Below, in pieces: positions 1 to 5,443 of a stretch of 5,478 bases of DNA. The stretch covers positions 1 to 5,478 of the forward strand of contig DKMV01000365.1 of assembly GCA_002469605.1 (NCBI GenBank), read 5' to 3'. The position numbers and the translations under genes are program-made. How positions within the stretch are numbered: the stretch's first letter is position 1; the number at the start of each line of letters is the position of its first letter. The notes beneath the pieces are model-generated. The model ran no database searches. It was not told the DNA's origin and saw only the letters and a list, made by a program, of their open reading frames with translations. Source of the DNA: Leclercia sp. UBA7405. GTDB taxonomy: Bacteria > Pseudomonadota > Gammaproteobacteria > Enterobacterales > Enterobacteriaceae.

Positions 1-23
1 CTCTCCCCAGAGGGGAGAGGGTG
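1..23. repeat. REP-like GC-rich palindrome, left copy (cut by window edge)
   Basis: An 8-bp perfect inverted repeat, CTCTCCCC at 1-8 and GGGGAGAG at 12-19, has a 3-nt loop and is followed by GGTG. The outer pairs seen in the second copy (44-66) would lie before base 1, so this copy is truncated by the window edge. It lies beyond the stop codon of yhhL, which fits an intergenic, 3'-end REP-like element. The family assignment is by general resemblance only. Confidence 0.6.
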
Positions 24-43
24 AAAAGCCGCACCGAACAGTC

Positions 44-79
44 CCCTCTCCCCTATGGGGAGAGGGTTAGGGTGAGGGG
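44..79. repeat. REP-like GC-rich palindrome, right copy
   Basis: CCCTCTCCCC at 44-53 and GGGGAGAGGG at 57-66 form a perfect 10-bp inverted repeat around a TAT loop, followed by an asymmetric G-rich tail (TTAGGGTGAGGGG, 67-79). The stem matches the copy at 1-19 and lies in the same orientation, about 20 bp away. Read on the minus strand it starts about 15 nt past the yhhL stop, so transcripts of rsmD-yhhL would end in this hairpin. REP-type hairpins are known to protect mRNA 3' ends or damp read-through; that role here is inference. There is no U-tract of the intrinsic-terminator kind. Confidence 0.65.
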
Positions 80-93
80 AAAAGGCGCCAACC

Positions 94-375
94 TTACCGC
101 TTCACCTGCGCCTTAAACTTCTTCATCCACACCAGCAGTTCAAACACGCCGAAGATAAAGACGCGGGCCTGCTGCCAGCCGGTCATCTGCGGGCCATCTT
201 TCGGTAAGCCGTTTTTCAGCATCACCATCTGCAGGGCGTGCATAAACGAAGTAAAAATCAGCGCCACGTTAACGAAAATATTCATCGGGCGCGGGAAGGG
301 GTGCACCAGGTTGAGGATCAGAAACGCCCACACCCCCAGCATCAGTAAACGGCCCAGATTAATCAGTACCGGCAT
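94..375 (-). CDS. yhhL: YhhL, small DUF1145 inner-membrane protein of unknown function
   Basis: This is a 93-residue hydrophobic protein closely matching the E. coli YhhL sequence I remember (about 89 residues). Hydrophobic segments lie at about residues 5-24, 32-53 and 71-84; the HPFPRP turn at 25-30 separates the first two, and a basic tail (KKFKAQVKR) ends the protein. It is probably a two- or three-pass inner-membrane protein, and no biochemical function is known to me. The start is ATG at 373-375 because a strong Shine-Dalgarno AAGGAG (complement of 382-387) sits 6 nt upstream and because homologs begin at LINLGRLL. A longer reading from 498 would translate rsmD sequence in another frame and is rejected. 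Its start overlaps the end of rsmD by 17 bp, so the two are probably co-transcribed and translationally coupled. It ends just before the REP-like palindromes. Confidence 0.9.
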   Translation of the reverse strand: MPVLINLGRLLMLGVWAFLILNLVHPFPRPMNIFVNVALIFTSFMHALQMVMLKNGLPKDGPQMTGWQQARVFIFGVFELLVWMKKFKAQVKR

Positions 376-961
376 CGGTCTCTCCTTGTGATTGACGGTG
401 ATAAAGGCGATAAGCGACCTGACCGGCCACTTTTTCCCTGTGCAGCGCCCAGTGGGCGGGCACCGGCGGTAAGCCGTTTTCCACTTCGCTCTCCACATAG
501 ATTAGCGCGTCGTTTGCCAGCCAGCCGTTATTTTCCAGCAGGGTCAGGGTCTCTTCCAGCAGCCCTTTGCGAAACGGCGGATCGACAAACACCACGTCGT
601 GCGGGGTGCCGGCCTGCGCCAGAAACGCGAGCGAGTTGGTGTTCACCACTTTAGCATTCGTCGCCTTCAGGGTGGCGAGGTTGTGTTGCAATTGCTGAGC
701 CACGCCGCGCTCCATCTCCAGCAGCGTGGCGCTGGCGGCGTAGCGGGAGAGGGCTTCCAGGCCAAGGGCGCCGCTGCCGGCAAAGCAGTCCAGACAGCGG
801 GCATCCACCATCGAAGGGGCCAGCCAGTTGAACAGCGTCTCACGTACCCGGTCGGTGGTGGGGCGCAGGCCGGGGCTATCCGGCACCGGCAGTTTACGGC
901 CTCGCCACTGGCCGCCGATGATGCGTATCTGACCGGCCGCGGCGCGGTTGGGTTTCTTCAT
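359..961 (-). CDS. rsmD: 16S rRNA (guanine966-N2)-methyltransferase RsmD
   Basis: RsmD uses S-adenosylmethionine to methylate N2 of G966 of 16S rRNA in the small subunit, near the P-site region. The 200-residue product is nearly collinear with E. coli RsmD (198 residues). In this numbering the basic N-terminal part contains GQIRIIGGQWRGRKL (10-24) and RPTTDRVRETLFNWL (33-47), both characteristic of the family. The SAM-binding motif I is DCFAGSGALGLEA (58-70), and the catalytic motif IV is DPPF (127-130), typical of amino-group methyltransferases. I chose ATG at 959-961 because E. coli RsmD starts at MKKPN. An in-frame ATG at 980-982 would add seven residues (MSNLSID), and neither start has a strong Shine-Dalgarno, so the longer form is possible. 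The gene is divergent from ftsY and its stop lies inside the yhhL start region. Confidence 0.95.
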   Translation of the reverse strand: MKKPNRAAAGQIRIIGGQWRGRKLPVPDSPGLRPTTDRVRETLFNWLAPSMVDARCLDCFAGSGALGLEALSRYAASATLLEMERGVAQQLQHNLATLKATNAKVVNTNSLAFLAQAGTPHDVVFVDPPFRKGLLEETLTLLENNGWLANDALIYVESEVENGLPPVPAHWALHREKVAGQVAYRLYHRQSQGETDAGTD

Positions 962-1098
962 ATCTATGCTCAGGTTACTCATTGAGCCTGCGCTTGCAGG
1001 CGGTGATGTGCGTTAAGTTAAGTGATAAACTATTTCATCATTTTTTTAGCTTATATGTATATAGCGCCAGAAATTAACCGCGAGGGGTGTAGTCGCAG
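962..1098. promoter_or_regulatory. Divergent rsmD / ftsY intergenic region
   Basis: This 137-bp gap must hold the starts of both the leftward rsmD-yhhL and rightward ftsYEX transcripts. Its centre (about 1011-1063) is strongly AT-rich against GC-rich flanks. Possible -10 hexamers for ftsY are TAAACT (1026-1031, 4/6) and the TATATA run (1058-1063, 4/6); neither has a convincing -35, so I do not fix a promoter. The ftsY Shine-Dalgarno is GAGGGG (1082-1087), with a rather long 11-nt spacer to ATG. A small palindrome CCTGC-GCTT-GCAGG (987-1000) lies just upstream of the alternative rsmD start. Confidence 0.5.
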
Positions 1099-2592
1099 AT
1101 GGCAAAAGAGAAAAAACGTGGCTTCTTTTCCTGGCTGGGCTTTGGTCAAAAAGAGCAGGAAACAGAACAGCAGACCGAAGAGCAGCAGCCGGTTGACGCG
1201 CAGCCCGCGCCCGAAACGCCGGTAGAAAAGCTTGCTGAACCCGAAGCGGAAGAGCATGCCCACAGCCAGCAAGAGACAGAAGCCTTCGCGCAAGAGGTGG
1301 TTGAGGTCACCGAACAGGTTCAGGAGAGTGAAAAACCTGAATCCGTCGCCGTAGAAGAGACGATCCCGTCCGTAGCGGTCGAGGAGGCGCCTGAAGAGCT
1401 CGCCCCGCAGGCTACCGTTGAGCACGAAGAGCTGCCCCTGCCGGAGGAGGTAGAGCCCGACGCCGTATCGGCCGAAGAGTGGCAGGCCGAGGCGGAAACC
1501 GTTGAAATCATCGAAGCGGTTGAAGAAGAAGCGTTAAACGAACCTGAACTCACCGACGAAGAGCTCGAAGCCCAGGCGCTGGCGGCAGAAGCCGCTGAAG
1601 AGGCGGTTATTGTCGTGCCTGTGGAAGTGCAGGCAGAAGAGGAAGTGGTTCAGGAGCAGGAAAAACCGACCAAAGAAGGTTTCTTCGCCCGCCTGAAGCG
1701 CAGCCTGCTTAAAACCAAAGAAAACCTCGGTTCCGGATTTATCAGCCTGTTCCGCGGCAAGAAAATCGACGATGATCTCTTTGAAGAGCTTGAAGAACAG
1801 CTGCTGATTGCCGATGTGGGCGTAGAGACGACCCGCAAAATCATCGCCAGCCTGACCGAAGGCGCCAGCCGTAAACAGCTGCGCGATGCCGAAGCGCTGT
1901 ACGGCCTGCTGAAAGATGAGATGGGTGAAATCCTCGCAAAAGTTGACGAACCGCTTAATATTGAAGGGAAAACGCCCTTTGTTATTCTGATGGTTGGCGT
2001 TAACGGCGTGGGTAAAACCACCACTATCGGCAAGCTGGCGCGCCAGTTTGAGCAGCAGGGTAAATCGGTGATGCTGGCGGCGGGGGATACCTTCCGTGCC
2101 GCGGCGGTGGAGCAGCTGCAGGTGTGGGGCCAGCGCAACGACATTCCGGTGATTGCCCAGCATACCGGGGCCGATTCCGCTTCCGTTATCTTCGATGCCA
2201 TTCAGGCCGCGAAGGCGCGTAATATCGACGTGCTGATTGCCGATACCGCCGGGCGTCTGCAGAATAAATCGCACCTGATGGAAGAGCTGAAGAAAATCGT
2301 TCGCGTCATGAAGAAGCTGGACGTTGAGGCGCCGCATGAGATTATGCTCACCATCGACGCCAGCACCGGGCAGAACGCCATCAGCCAGGCGAAGCTGTTC
2401 CATGAGGCGGTCGGTTTAACCGGCATCACGCTCACCAAGCTGGACGGCACCGCTAAAGGCGGGGTTATCTTCTCGGTGGCGGATCAGTTCGGTATCCCTA
2501 TTCGTTACATCGGCGTTGGCGAACGTATCGAGGATTTGCGTCCCTTTAAATCGGACGACTTTATTGAGGCACTTTTTGCCCGAGAGGATTAA
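1099..2592 (+). CDS. ftsY: Signal recognition particle receptor FtsY
   Basis: FtsY is the SRP receptor GTPase. It binds SRP (Ffh with 4.5S RNA) carrying ribosome-nascent chain complexes and hands them to SecYEG or YidC at the inner membrane. At 497 residues it equals the E. coli length. The N-terminus is basic and amphipathic (MAKEKKRGFFSWLGFG, 1-16), a membrane-targeting element. Residues about 17-190 form the very acidic, Glu/Ala/Val-rich A domain. A second amphipathic lipid-binding helix spans about 194-210 (GFFARLKRSLLKTKENL), and the N domain follows to about 285. The G domain shows G1 GVNGVGKTT (300-308), DTFRAAAVEQL (330-340), G3 DTAGR (382-386), G4 TKLD (446-449) and the closing GVGE (472-475). 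All GTPase motifs are intact. It is the first gene of the ftsYEX operon, with ftsE starting 2 nt after its stop. Long antisense open frames across this gene are by-products of its codon composition. Confidence 0.99.
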   Translation: MAKEKKRGFFSWLGFGQKEQETEQQTEEQQPVDAQPAPETPVEKLAEPEAEEHAHSQQETEAFAQEVVEVTEQVQESEKPESVAVEETIPSVAVEEAPEELAPQATVEHEELPLPEEVEPDAVSAEEWQAEAETVEIIEAVEEEALNEPELTDEELEAQALAAEAAEEAVIVVPVEVQAEEEVVQEQEKPTKEGFFARLKRSLLKTKENLGSGFISLFRGKKIDDDLFEELEEQLLIADVGVETTRKIIASLTEGASRKQLRDAEALYGLLKDEMGEILAKVDEPLNIEGKTPFVILMVGVNGVGKTTTIGKLARQFEQQGKSVMLAAGDTFRAAAVEQLQVWGQRNDIPVIAQHTGADSASVIFDAIQAAKARNIDVLIADTAGRLQNKSHLMEELKKIVRVMKKLDVEAPHEIMLTIDASTGQNAISQAKLFHEAVGLTGITLTKLDGTAKGGVIFSVADQFGIPIRYIGVGERIEDLRPFKSDDFIEALFARED

Positions 2593-2594
2593 CA

Positions 2595-3257
2595 ATGATT
2601 CGCTTTGAACACGTCAGCAAGGCCTATCTTGGTGGGAGACAAGCGCTGCAGGGGGTGACATTCCACCTGCAGCCGGGCGAGATGGCATTCCTGACCGGCC
2701 ACTCCGGCGCGGGGAAAAGTACCCTGCTCAAGCTGATCTGTGGCATCGAGCGGCCAAGCGCCGGGAAAATCTGGTTTAGCGGCCACGACATCAGCCGCCT
2801 GAAAAACCGCGAAGTGCCGTTCCTGCGTCGTCAGATCGGCATGATTTTCCAGGATCACCATCTGCTGATGGATCGCACCGTTTTCGATAACGTGGCGATC
2901 CCGCTGATTATTGCCGGTGCCAGCTATGATGATATCCGTCGTCGCGTGTCGGCGGCGCTGGATAAGGTCGGGCTGCTGGACAAAGCGAAGAACTTCCCGA
3001 TTCAGCTCTCCGGCGGCGAGCAGCAGCGCGTGGGCATCGCCAGGGCGGTGGTAAACAAACCTGCCGTCCTGCTGGCGGATGAACCGACCGGCAACCTGGA
3101 CGATGCCCTCTCCGAAGGGATTTTACGTCTGTTTGAAGAGTTTAACCGCGTAGGGGTGACGGTACTGATGGCGACGCACGACATGGGGCTTATCTCCCGT
3201 CGTTCGTACCGCATGCTGACGCTGAGCGACGGGCACTTGCACGGAGGCCAGGGGTGA
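2595..3257 (+). CDS. ftsE: Cell division ATP-binding protein FtsE
   Basis: FtsE is the cytoplasmic ABC ATPase of the FtsEX divisome complex. Its ATP cycle, passed through FtsX, activates septal peptidoglycan amidases via the periplasmic adaptor EnvC and supports divisome assembly; it is not a conventional transporter. The 220-residue product has every ABC motif intact: Walker [10 protein letters not shown] (35-43), Q-loop Q86, signature LSGGEQQ (138-144), Walker B ending in ADEP (161-164, catalytic E163), D-loop GNLD (166-169) and switch H195. E. coli FtsE is 222 residues; the difference is at the C-terminal tip, which here ends GGQG. The start ATG follows the ftsY stop by 2 nt, and its Shine-Dalgarno GAGAGGA (2582-2588) lies inside the end of ftsY, suggesting coupled translation. 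Its stop overlaps the ftsX start. Confidence 0.99.
   Translation: MIRFEHVSKAYLGGRQALQGVTFHLQPGEMAFLTGHSGAGKSTLLKLICGIERPSAGKIWFSGHDISRLKNREVPFLRRQIGMIFQDHHLLMDRTVFDNVAIPLIIAGASYDDIRRRVSAALDKVGLLDKAKNFPIQLSGGEQQRVGIARAVVNKPAVLLADEPTGNLDDALSEGILRLFEEFNRVGVTVLMATHDMGLISRRSYRMLTLSDGHLHGGQG
3243..3257 (+). promoter_or_regulatory. ftsX ribosome binding site and GTG start overlapping the ftsE stop
   Basis: GGAGG at 3243-3247 lies 6 nt before GTG at 3254-3256, and the ftsE stop TGA is 3255-3257, so the two genes overlap as GTGA. The next in-frame ATG (3272, residue 7) has no Shine-Dalgarno, and E. coli FtsX begins MNKRDA as this reading does. The arrangement implies stop-start translational coupling, which would help keep FtsE and FtsX near equal amounts. 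Confidence 0.85.
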
Positions 3258-4309
3258 ATAAGCGCGACGCAATGAATCAGATCCGCCAGTTCGGCGGTAA
3301 GTTTGACCGTTTCCGCAAGCCGCAGGGCGGCGGCGACGGCAACCGCAACGCGCCGAAGCGTGCGAAAGCCGCGCCAAAACCTGCGAATCGCAAAACCAAC
3401 GTCTTTAACGAGCAGGTGCGCTACGCATTTCAGGGTGCGCTGCAGGATCTTAAAAGCAAACCGCTGGCCACCTTCCTGACGGTGATGGTGATCGCCATCT
3501 CCCTGACGCTGCCCAGCGTCTGTTATATGGTCTACAAAAACGTTCACCAGGCGGCGTCGCAGTACTATCCGTCGCCGCAGATCACCGTCTATCTCGATAA
3601 GGCGCTGGACGACAACGCCGCCGCCCAGGTAGTGGGTCAGCTACAGGCCGAGCAGGGGGTGGATAAAGTTAACTATCTCTCCCGTGAAGAGGCGCTGGGC
3701 GAGTTCCGCAACTGGTCCGGCTTTGGCGGCGCGCTGGATATGCTGGAAGAGAACCCGCTGCCCGCCGTGGCGGTGGTGATCCCGAAGCTCGATTTCCAGG
3801 GCACCGAGTCGCTTAATACCCTGCGCGATCGCATCACCCGTATTAACGGTATCGATGAAGTGCGCATGGACGACAGCTGGTTTGCCCGTCTGGCGGCCCT
3901 GACCGGGCTGGTGGGGCGCGTATCGGCGATGATCGGCGTGCTGATGGTGGCGGCGGTATTCCTCGTTATCGGCAACAGCGTGCGCCTGAGCATCTTTGCC
4001 CGTCGCGACACCATTAACGTGCAAAAACTGATTGGCGCAACGGATGGTTTTATCCTGCGCCCGTTCCTTTATGGCGGCGCGCTGCTCGGTTTTACCGGTG
4101 CATTTCTTTCACTGATTCTGTCAGAAATTTTGGTGATGCGGCTTTCGTCGGCGGTCACCGAGGTGGCGCAGGTTTTCGGAACTAAGTTTGATATCAGCGG
4201 CTTAGGCTTCGATGAGTGCTTGTTGCTGCTGCTGGTCTGCTCGATGATCGGCTGGGTGGCAGCATGGCTGGCAACTGTGCAACATTTACGTCACTTTACC
4301 CCCGACTAA
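3254..4309 (+). CDS. ftsX: Cell division membrane protein FtsX
   Basis: FtsX is the inner-membrane partner of FtsE. Its large periplasmic loop binds the hydrolase activator EnvC and transmits the ATP state of FtsE to septal wall splitting; it also contacts the divisome in the cytoplasm. The 351-residue product closely follows E. coli FtsX (352). A basic, Gly/Lys/Arg/Pro-rich cytoplasmic tail spans about 1-55. The first membrane segment is at about 71-94, the periplasmic loop at about 95-215, and the remaining membrane segments at about 222-242, 271-293 and 322-343, ending in a short cytoplasmic tail. This is the usual four-pass topology. The stretch at about 240-265 ([21 protein letters not shown]) lies in the cytoplasmic loop that should contact FtsE. 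The gene starts with GTG coupled to the ftsE stop. Its stop is 8 bp before the extended -10 of rpoH P1, so P1 polymerase would contact the end of ftsX. Confidence 0.99.
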   Translation: MNKRDAMNQIRQFGGKFDRFRKPQGGGDGNRNAPKRAKAAPKPANRKTNVFNEQVRYAFQGALQDLKSKPLATFLTVMVIAISLTLPSVCYMVYKNVHQAASQYYPSPQITVYLDKALDDNAAAQVVGQLQAEQGVDKVNYLSREEALGEFRNWSGFGGALDMLEENPLPAVAVVIPKLDFQGTESLNTLRDRITRINGIDEVRMDDSWFARLAALTGLVGRVSAMIGVLMVAAVFLVIGNSVRLSIFARRDTINVQKLIGATDGFILRPFLYGGALLGFTGAFLSLILSEILVMRLSSAVTEVAQVFGTKFDISGLGFDECLLLLLVCSMIGWVAAWLATVQHLRHFTPD

Positions 4310-4317
4310 TAAAAGTC

Positions 4318-4326
4318 TGGTATAAT
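4318..4326 (+). promoter_or_regulatory. rpoH P1, sigma-70 extended -10 promoter
   Basis: TG-G-TATAAT gives a perfect -10 hexamer (4321-4326) with the TGn extension (4318-4320). No good -35 lies 16-18 bp upstream (ACCCCC at 17 bp), as expected for an extended -10 promoter. The predicted transcript start is about 4333, giving a leader of about 234 nt, in line with the distal, main sigma-70 promoter P1 known for E. coli rpoH. Confidence 0.75.
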
Positions 4327-4364
4327 CTTTCCCTGCACTGAGTACATCGCTCTGCAGGGAAAGA
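4326..4364 (+). other. 12-bp stem-loop after ftsX, overlapping P1
   Basis: TCTTTCCCTGCA (4326-4337) is perfectly complementary to TGCAGGGAAAGA (4353-4364), with a 15-nt loop. The hairpin begins 17 nt after the ftsX stop. It is not followed by a T-run on the plus strand, so it is not a standard intrinsic terminator; it may be a pause site, an mRNA 3'-end barrier for ftsYEX or a partial terminator. Its left arm spans the last base of the P1 -10 and the predicted P1 start (about 4333). Transcripts reading through from ftsX can therefore form the full stem, while P1 transcripts would lack roughly half of the left arm. Confidence 0.7.
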
Positions 4365-4421
4365 GCCACTCCCTGTGCCTTCCCTCGCAGTATCATCTCC
4401 ATGTCACATTTTGTGCGTAAT

Positions 4422-4430
4422 TTATTCACA
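4422..4430 (+). promoter_or_regulatory. DnaA box 1 upstream of rpoH
   Basis: TTATTCACA is an exact match to the DnaA box consensus TTATNCACA. E. coli rpoH has DnaA boxes here through which DnaA lowers transcription from P3 and P4. The inverted second box is at 4446-4454, with 15 bp between them. Confidence 0.7.
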
Positions 4431-4439
4431 GTTTCACTG

Positions 4440-4468
4440 GGAACTTGTGGATAAAATCACTGTCTGAT
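4440..4468 (+). promoter_or_regulatory. rpoH P3, sigma-E promoter
   Basis: GGAACTT (4440-4446), a 16-bp spacer from 4447, then TCTGAT (4463-4468) matches the sigma-E consensus GGAACTT-N15/16-TCTGA. It corresponds to E. coli rpoH P3, which links envelope stress and extreme heat to production of the cytoplasmic heat-shock sigma factor. Confidence 0.85.
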
Positions 4469-4473
4469 AAAAG
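4445..4473 (+). promoter_or_regulatory. rpoH P4, sigma-70 promoter overlapping P3
   Basis: TTGTGG (4445-4450, first three bases of the -35 consensus) and TAAAAG (4468-4473, 4/6 to TATAAT) are separated by 17 bp. The position, interleaved with the sigma-E promoter and a few bases downstream of it, is that of P4 in E. coli. P3 and P4 cannot be occupied at the same time. The -10 is weak, so its exact placement is uncertain. Confidence 0.5.
4446..4461 (+). promoter_or_regulatory. CRP site overlapping inverted DnaA box 2
   Basis: TGTGG-ATAAAA-TCACT matches the CRP core TGTGA-N6-TCACA at 8 of 10 positions, centred at 4453.5. The first nine bases, TGTGGATAA (4446-4454), are also an exact reverse-strand DnaA box (TTATCCACA). 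CRP and DnaA both regulate E. coli rpoH in this area. The same bases lie in the -35/spacer of P3 and P4, so bound CRP or DnaA should interfere with both promoters. Confidence 0.6.
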
Positions 4474-4482
4474 AGTGGATGA

Positions 4483-4488
4483 TATTCT
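4483..4488 (+). promoter_or_regulatory. Candidate -10 of rpoH P5 (CRP-dependent)
   Basis: TATTCT matches TATAAT at 4/6 and has no usable -35. A start at about 4495 would put the CRP site (centre 4453.5) at -41.5, the classic class II activation distance. E. coli P5 depends on cAMP-CRP, so the geometry supports this assignment, but the hexamer alone would not. Confidence 0.4.
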
Positions 4489-4504
4489 CGTTGCTCATTA
4501 GTTC

Positions 4505-4520
4505 TGGCATGTTTGTTGCC
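4505..4520 (+). promoter_or_regulatory. rpoH P6, sigma-54-type promoter
   Basis: TGGCATGTTTGTTGCC matches TGGCACRNNNNTTGCW at all defined positions but two (T for C at position 6, C for W at 16). It keeps the essential GG (4506-4507) and GC (4518-4519) exactly 10 bp apart. The predicted start is near 4531. A sigma-54-dependent promoter has been described at this place in E. coli rpoH. I see no paired enhancer-binding site I can assign. Confidence 0.65.
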
Positions 4521-4555
4521 TGATGGGGACAAACCGCCGCCAGACAAGCTTGATT

Positions 4556-4813
4556 GAGAGGAATGAATGACCAAAGAAATGCAAACTTTAGCTTTAGCTC
4601 CTGTTGGTAACCTGGAATCTTACATCCGGGCCGCTAACACCTGGCCGATGTTAACGGCCGAGGAAGAAAAAGAGCTTGCTGAAAAGCTGCATTACCAGGG
4701 CGATCTGGAAGCAGCTAAAACGCTGATCCTGTCTCACCTGCGCTTTGTTGTTCACGTCGCCCGCAACTACTCGGGCTATGGTCTGCCGCAGGCGGATCTG
4801 ATTCAGGAAGGTA
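4556..4813 (+). promoter_or_regulatory. rpoH mRNA thermometer region
   Basis: In E. coli the rpoH start region folds with an internal coding segment (about +110 to +247) and opens at high temperature, allowing translation of sigma-32. Here ATGCA at 4579-4583 (coding nt 13-17) can pair with TGCAT at 4688-4692 (nt 122-126), and GCTTT (4591-4595) with AAAGC (4683-4687) across a bulge. This includes the G15-C124 pair that I recall as important in the E. coli structure. The Shine-Dalgarno GAGAGG (4556-4561) is included. The fold is inferred by eye and was not computed. Confidence 0.6.
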
Positions 4814-5424
4814 ACATCGGCCTGATGAAGGCGGTTCGTCGCTTCAACCCGGAAGTGGGTGTGCGTCTGGTCTCCTTTGCCGTGCACTGGATCAAAGCAG
4901 AAATTCATGAATACGTGCTGCGTAACTGGCGTATCGTGAAGGTCGCCACCACCAAAGCGCAACGCAAACTGTTCTTCAACCTGCGTAAAACCAAGCAGCG
5001 TCTCGGCTGGTTCAACCAGGACGAAGTAGAAATGGTGGCGCGCGAGCTGGGTGTTTCCAGTAAAGACGTGCGTGAGATGGAATCGCGAATGGCCGCGCAG
5101 GACATGACTTTTGACATGTCTTCTGACGATGATGCGTCAGACAGCCAGCCAATGGCGCCGGTTCTCTATCTGCAGGATAAAACCTCTAACTTTGCCGACG
5201 GCATTGAAGAGGACAACTGGGAAGATCAGGCTGCCAACAAGCTGACCCACGCGATGGAAGGCCTCGACGAACGTAGTCAGGACATCATCCGCGCCCGCTG
5301 GCTGGACGAAGACAACAAGTCCACCCTGCAGGAGCTGGCCGACCGCTACGGCGTCTCCGCTGAACGTGTGCGCCAGCTTGAAAAGAACGCCATGAAAAAA
5401 CTTCGCGCCGCTATCGAAGCGTAA
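4567..5424 (+). CDS. rpoH: RNA polymerase sigma factor RpoH (sigma-32)
   Basis: RpoH directs RNA polymerase to heat-shock promoters (chaperones and proteases). The 285-residue product is almost identical to E. coli sigma-32 (284); the extra residue is an Ala in the acidic linker DDDASDSQ (187-194). Region 2 covers about 50-125, including [17 protein letters not shown] (77-93) for core binding and [20 protein letters not shown] (103-122) for -10 recognition and melting. The RpoH-specific box is QRKLFFNLR (132-140). Region 4.2 carries the -35-reading helix-turn-helix at about 252-279 (ending [16 protein letters not shown]). L47, A50 and I54, which in E. coli govern homeostatic control and SRP recognition, are all present. 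The start is ATG at 4567 with GAGAGG 5 nt upstream; an out-of-frame ATG at 4563 is too close to the Shine-Dalgarno. Control is expected from several promoters, an mRNA thermometer, and DnaK/GroEL/FtsH action on the protein. Confidence 0.99.
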   Translation: MTKEMQTLALAPVGNLESYIRAANTWPMLTAEEEKELAEKLHYQGDLEAAKTLILSHLRFVVHVARNYSGYGLPQADLIQEGNIGLMKAVRRFNPEVGVRLVSFAVHWIKAEIHEYVLRNWRIVKVATTKAQRKLFFNLRKTKQRLGWFNQDEVEMVARELGVSSKDVREMESRMAAQDMTFDMSSDDDASDSQPMAPVLYLQDKTSNFADGIEEDNWEDQAANKLTHAMEGLDERSQDIIRARWLDEDNKSTLQELADRYGVSAERVRQLEKNAMKKLRAAIEA

Positions 5425-5443
5425 TTTCCGCGAAGCACCCGAT

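Noticed and set aside
376..498. N-terminal extension of yhhL into rsmD
   Set aside because: Homologs start at MxxLINLGRLL and a strong AAGGAG lies 6 nt before the ATG at 375; the upstream residues are basic out-of-frame rsmD sequence.
599..985. Plus-strand open frames opposite rsmD
   Set aside because: They are the complement of a well-conserved methyltransferase gene, with Gly/Ala/Gln-rich composition and no family resemblance.
1534..2403. Long antisense open frame of 289 codons across ftsY
   Set aside because: It lies wholly within the intact ftsY, has no Shine-Dalgarno that I can see and shows no recognisable domain; its composition is the mirror of GC-rich ftsY codons.
3002..3547. Antisense open frame across the ftsE-ftsX junction
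   Set aside because: It runs opposite two intact conserved genes, has low-complexity His/Arg/Ala content and no domain; it is a reading-frame shadow.
4326..4364. Calling the post-ftsX hairpin an intrinsic terminator
   Set aside because: No T-tract follows the stem on the plus strand, so it is listed only as a stem-loop.
4365..4421. Possible elements between the post-ftsX hairpin and DnaA box 1
   Set aside because: I saw no convincing promoter, operator or open frame in this stretch.
4404..4430. Second CRP site around TCACA at 4404-4408 or TCACA at 4426-4430
   Set aside because: With the required 6-bp spacing the left halves (TCATC, GCGTA) match TGTGA poorly.
4563..4610. Short upstream overlapping frame starting at ATG 4563 before rpoH
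   Set aside because: The ATG is only 1 nt from the Shine-Dalgarno GAGAGG, and the frame is a 15-codon reading inside rpoH; ATG 4567 has correct spacing and matches E. coli.
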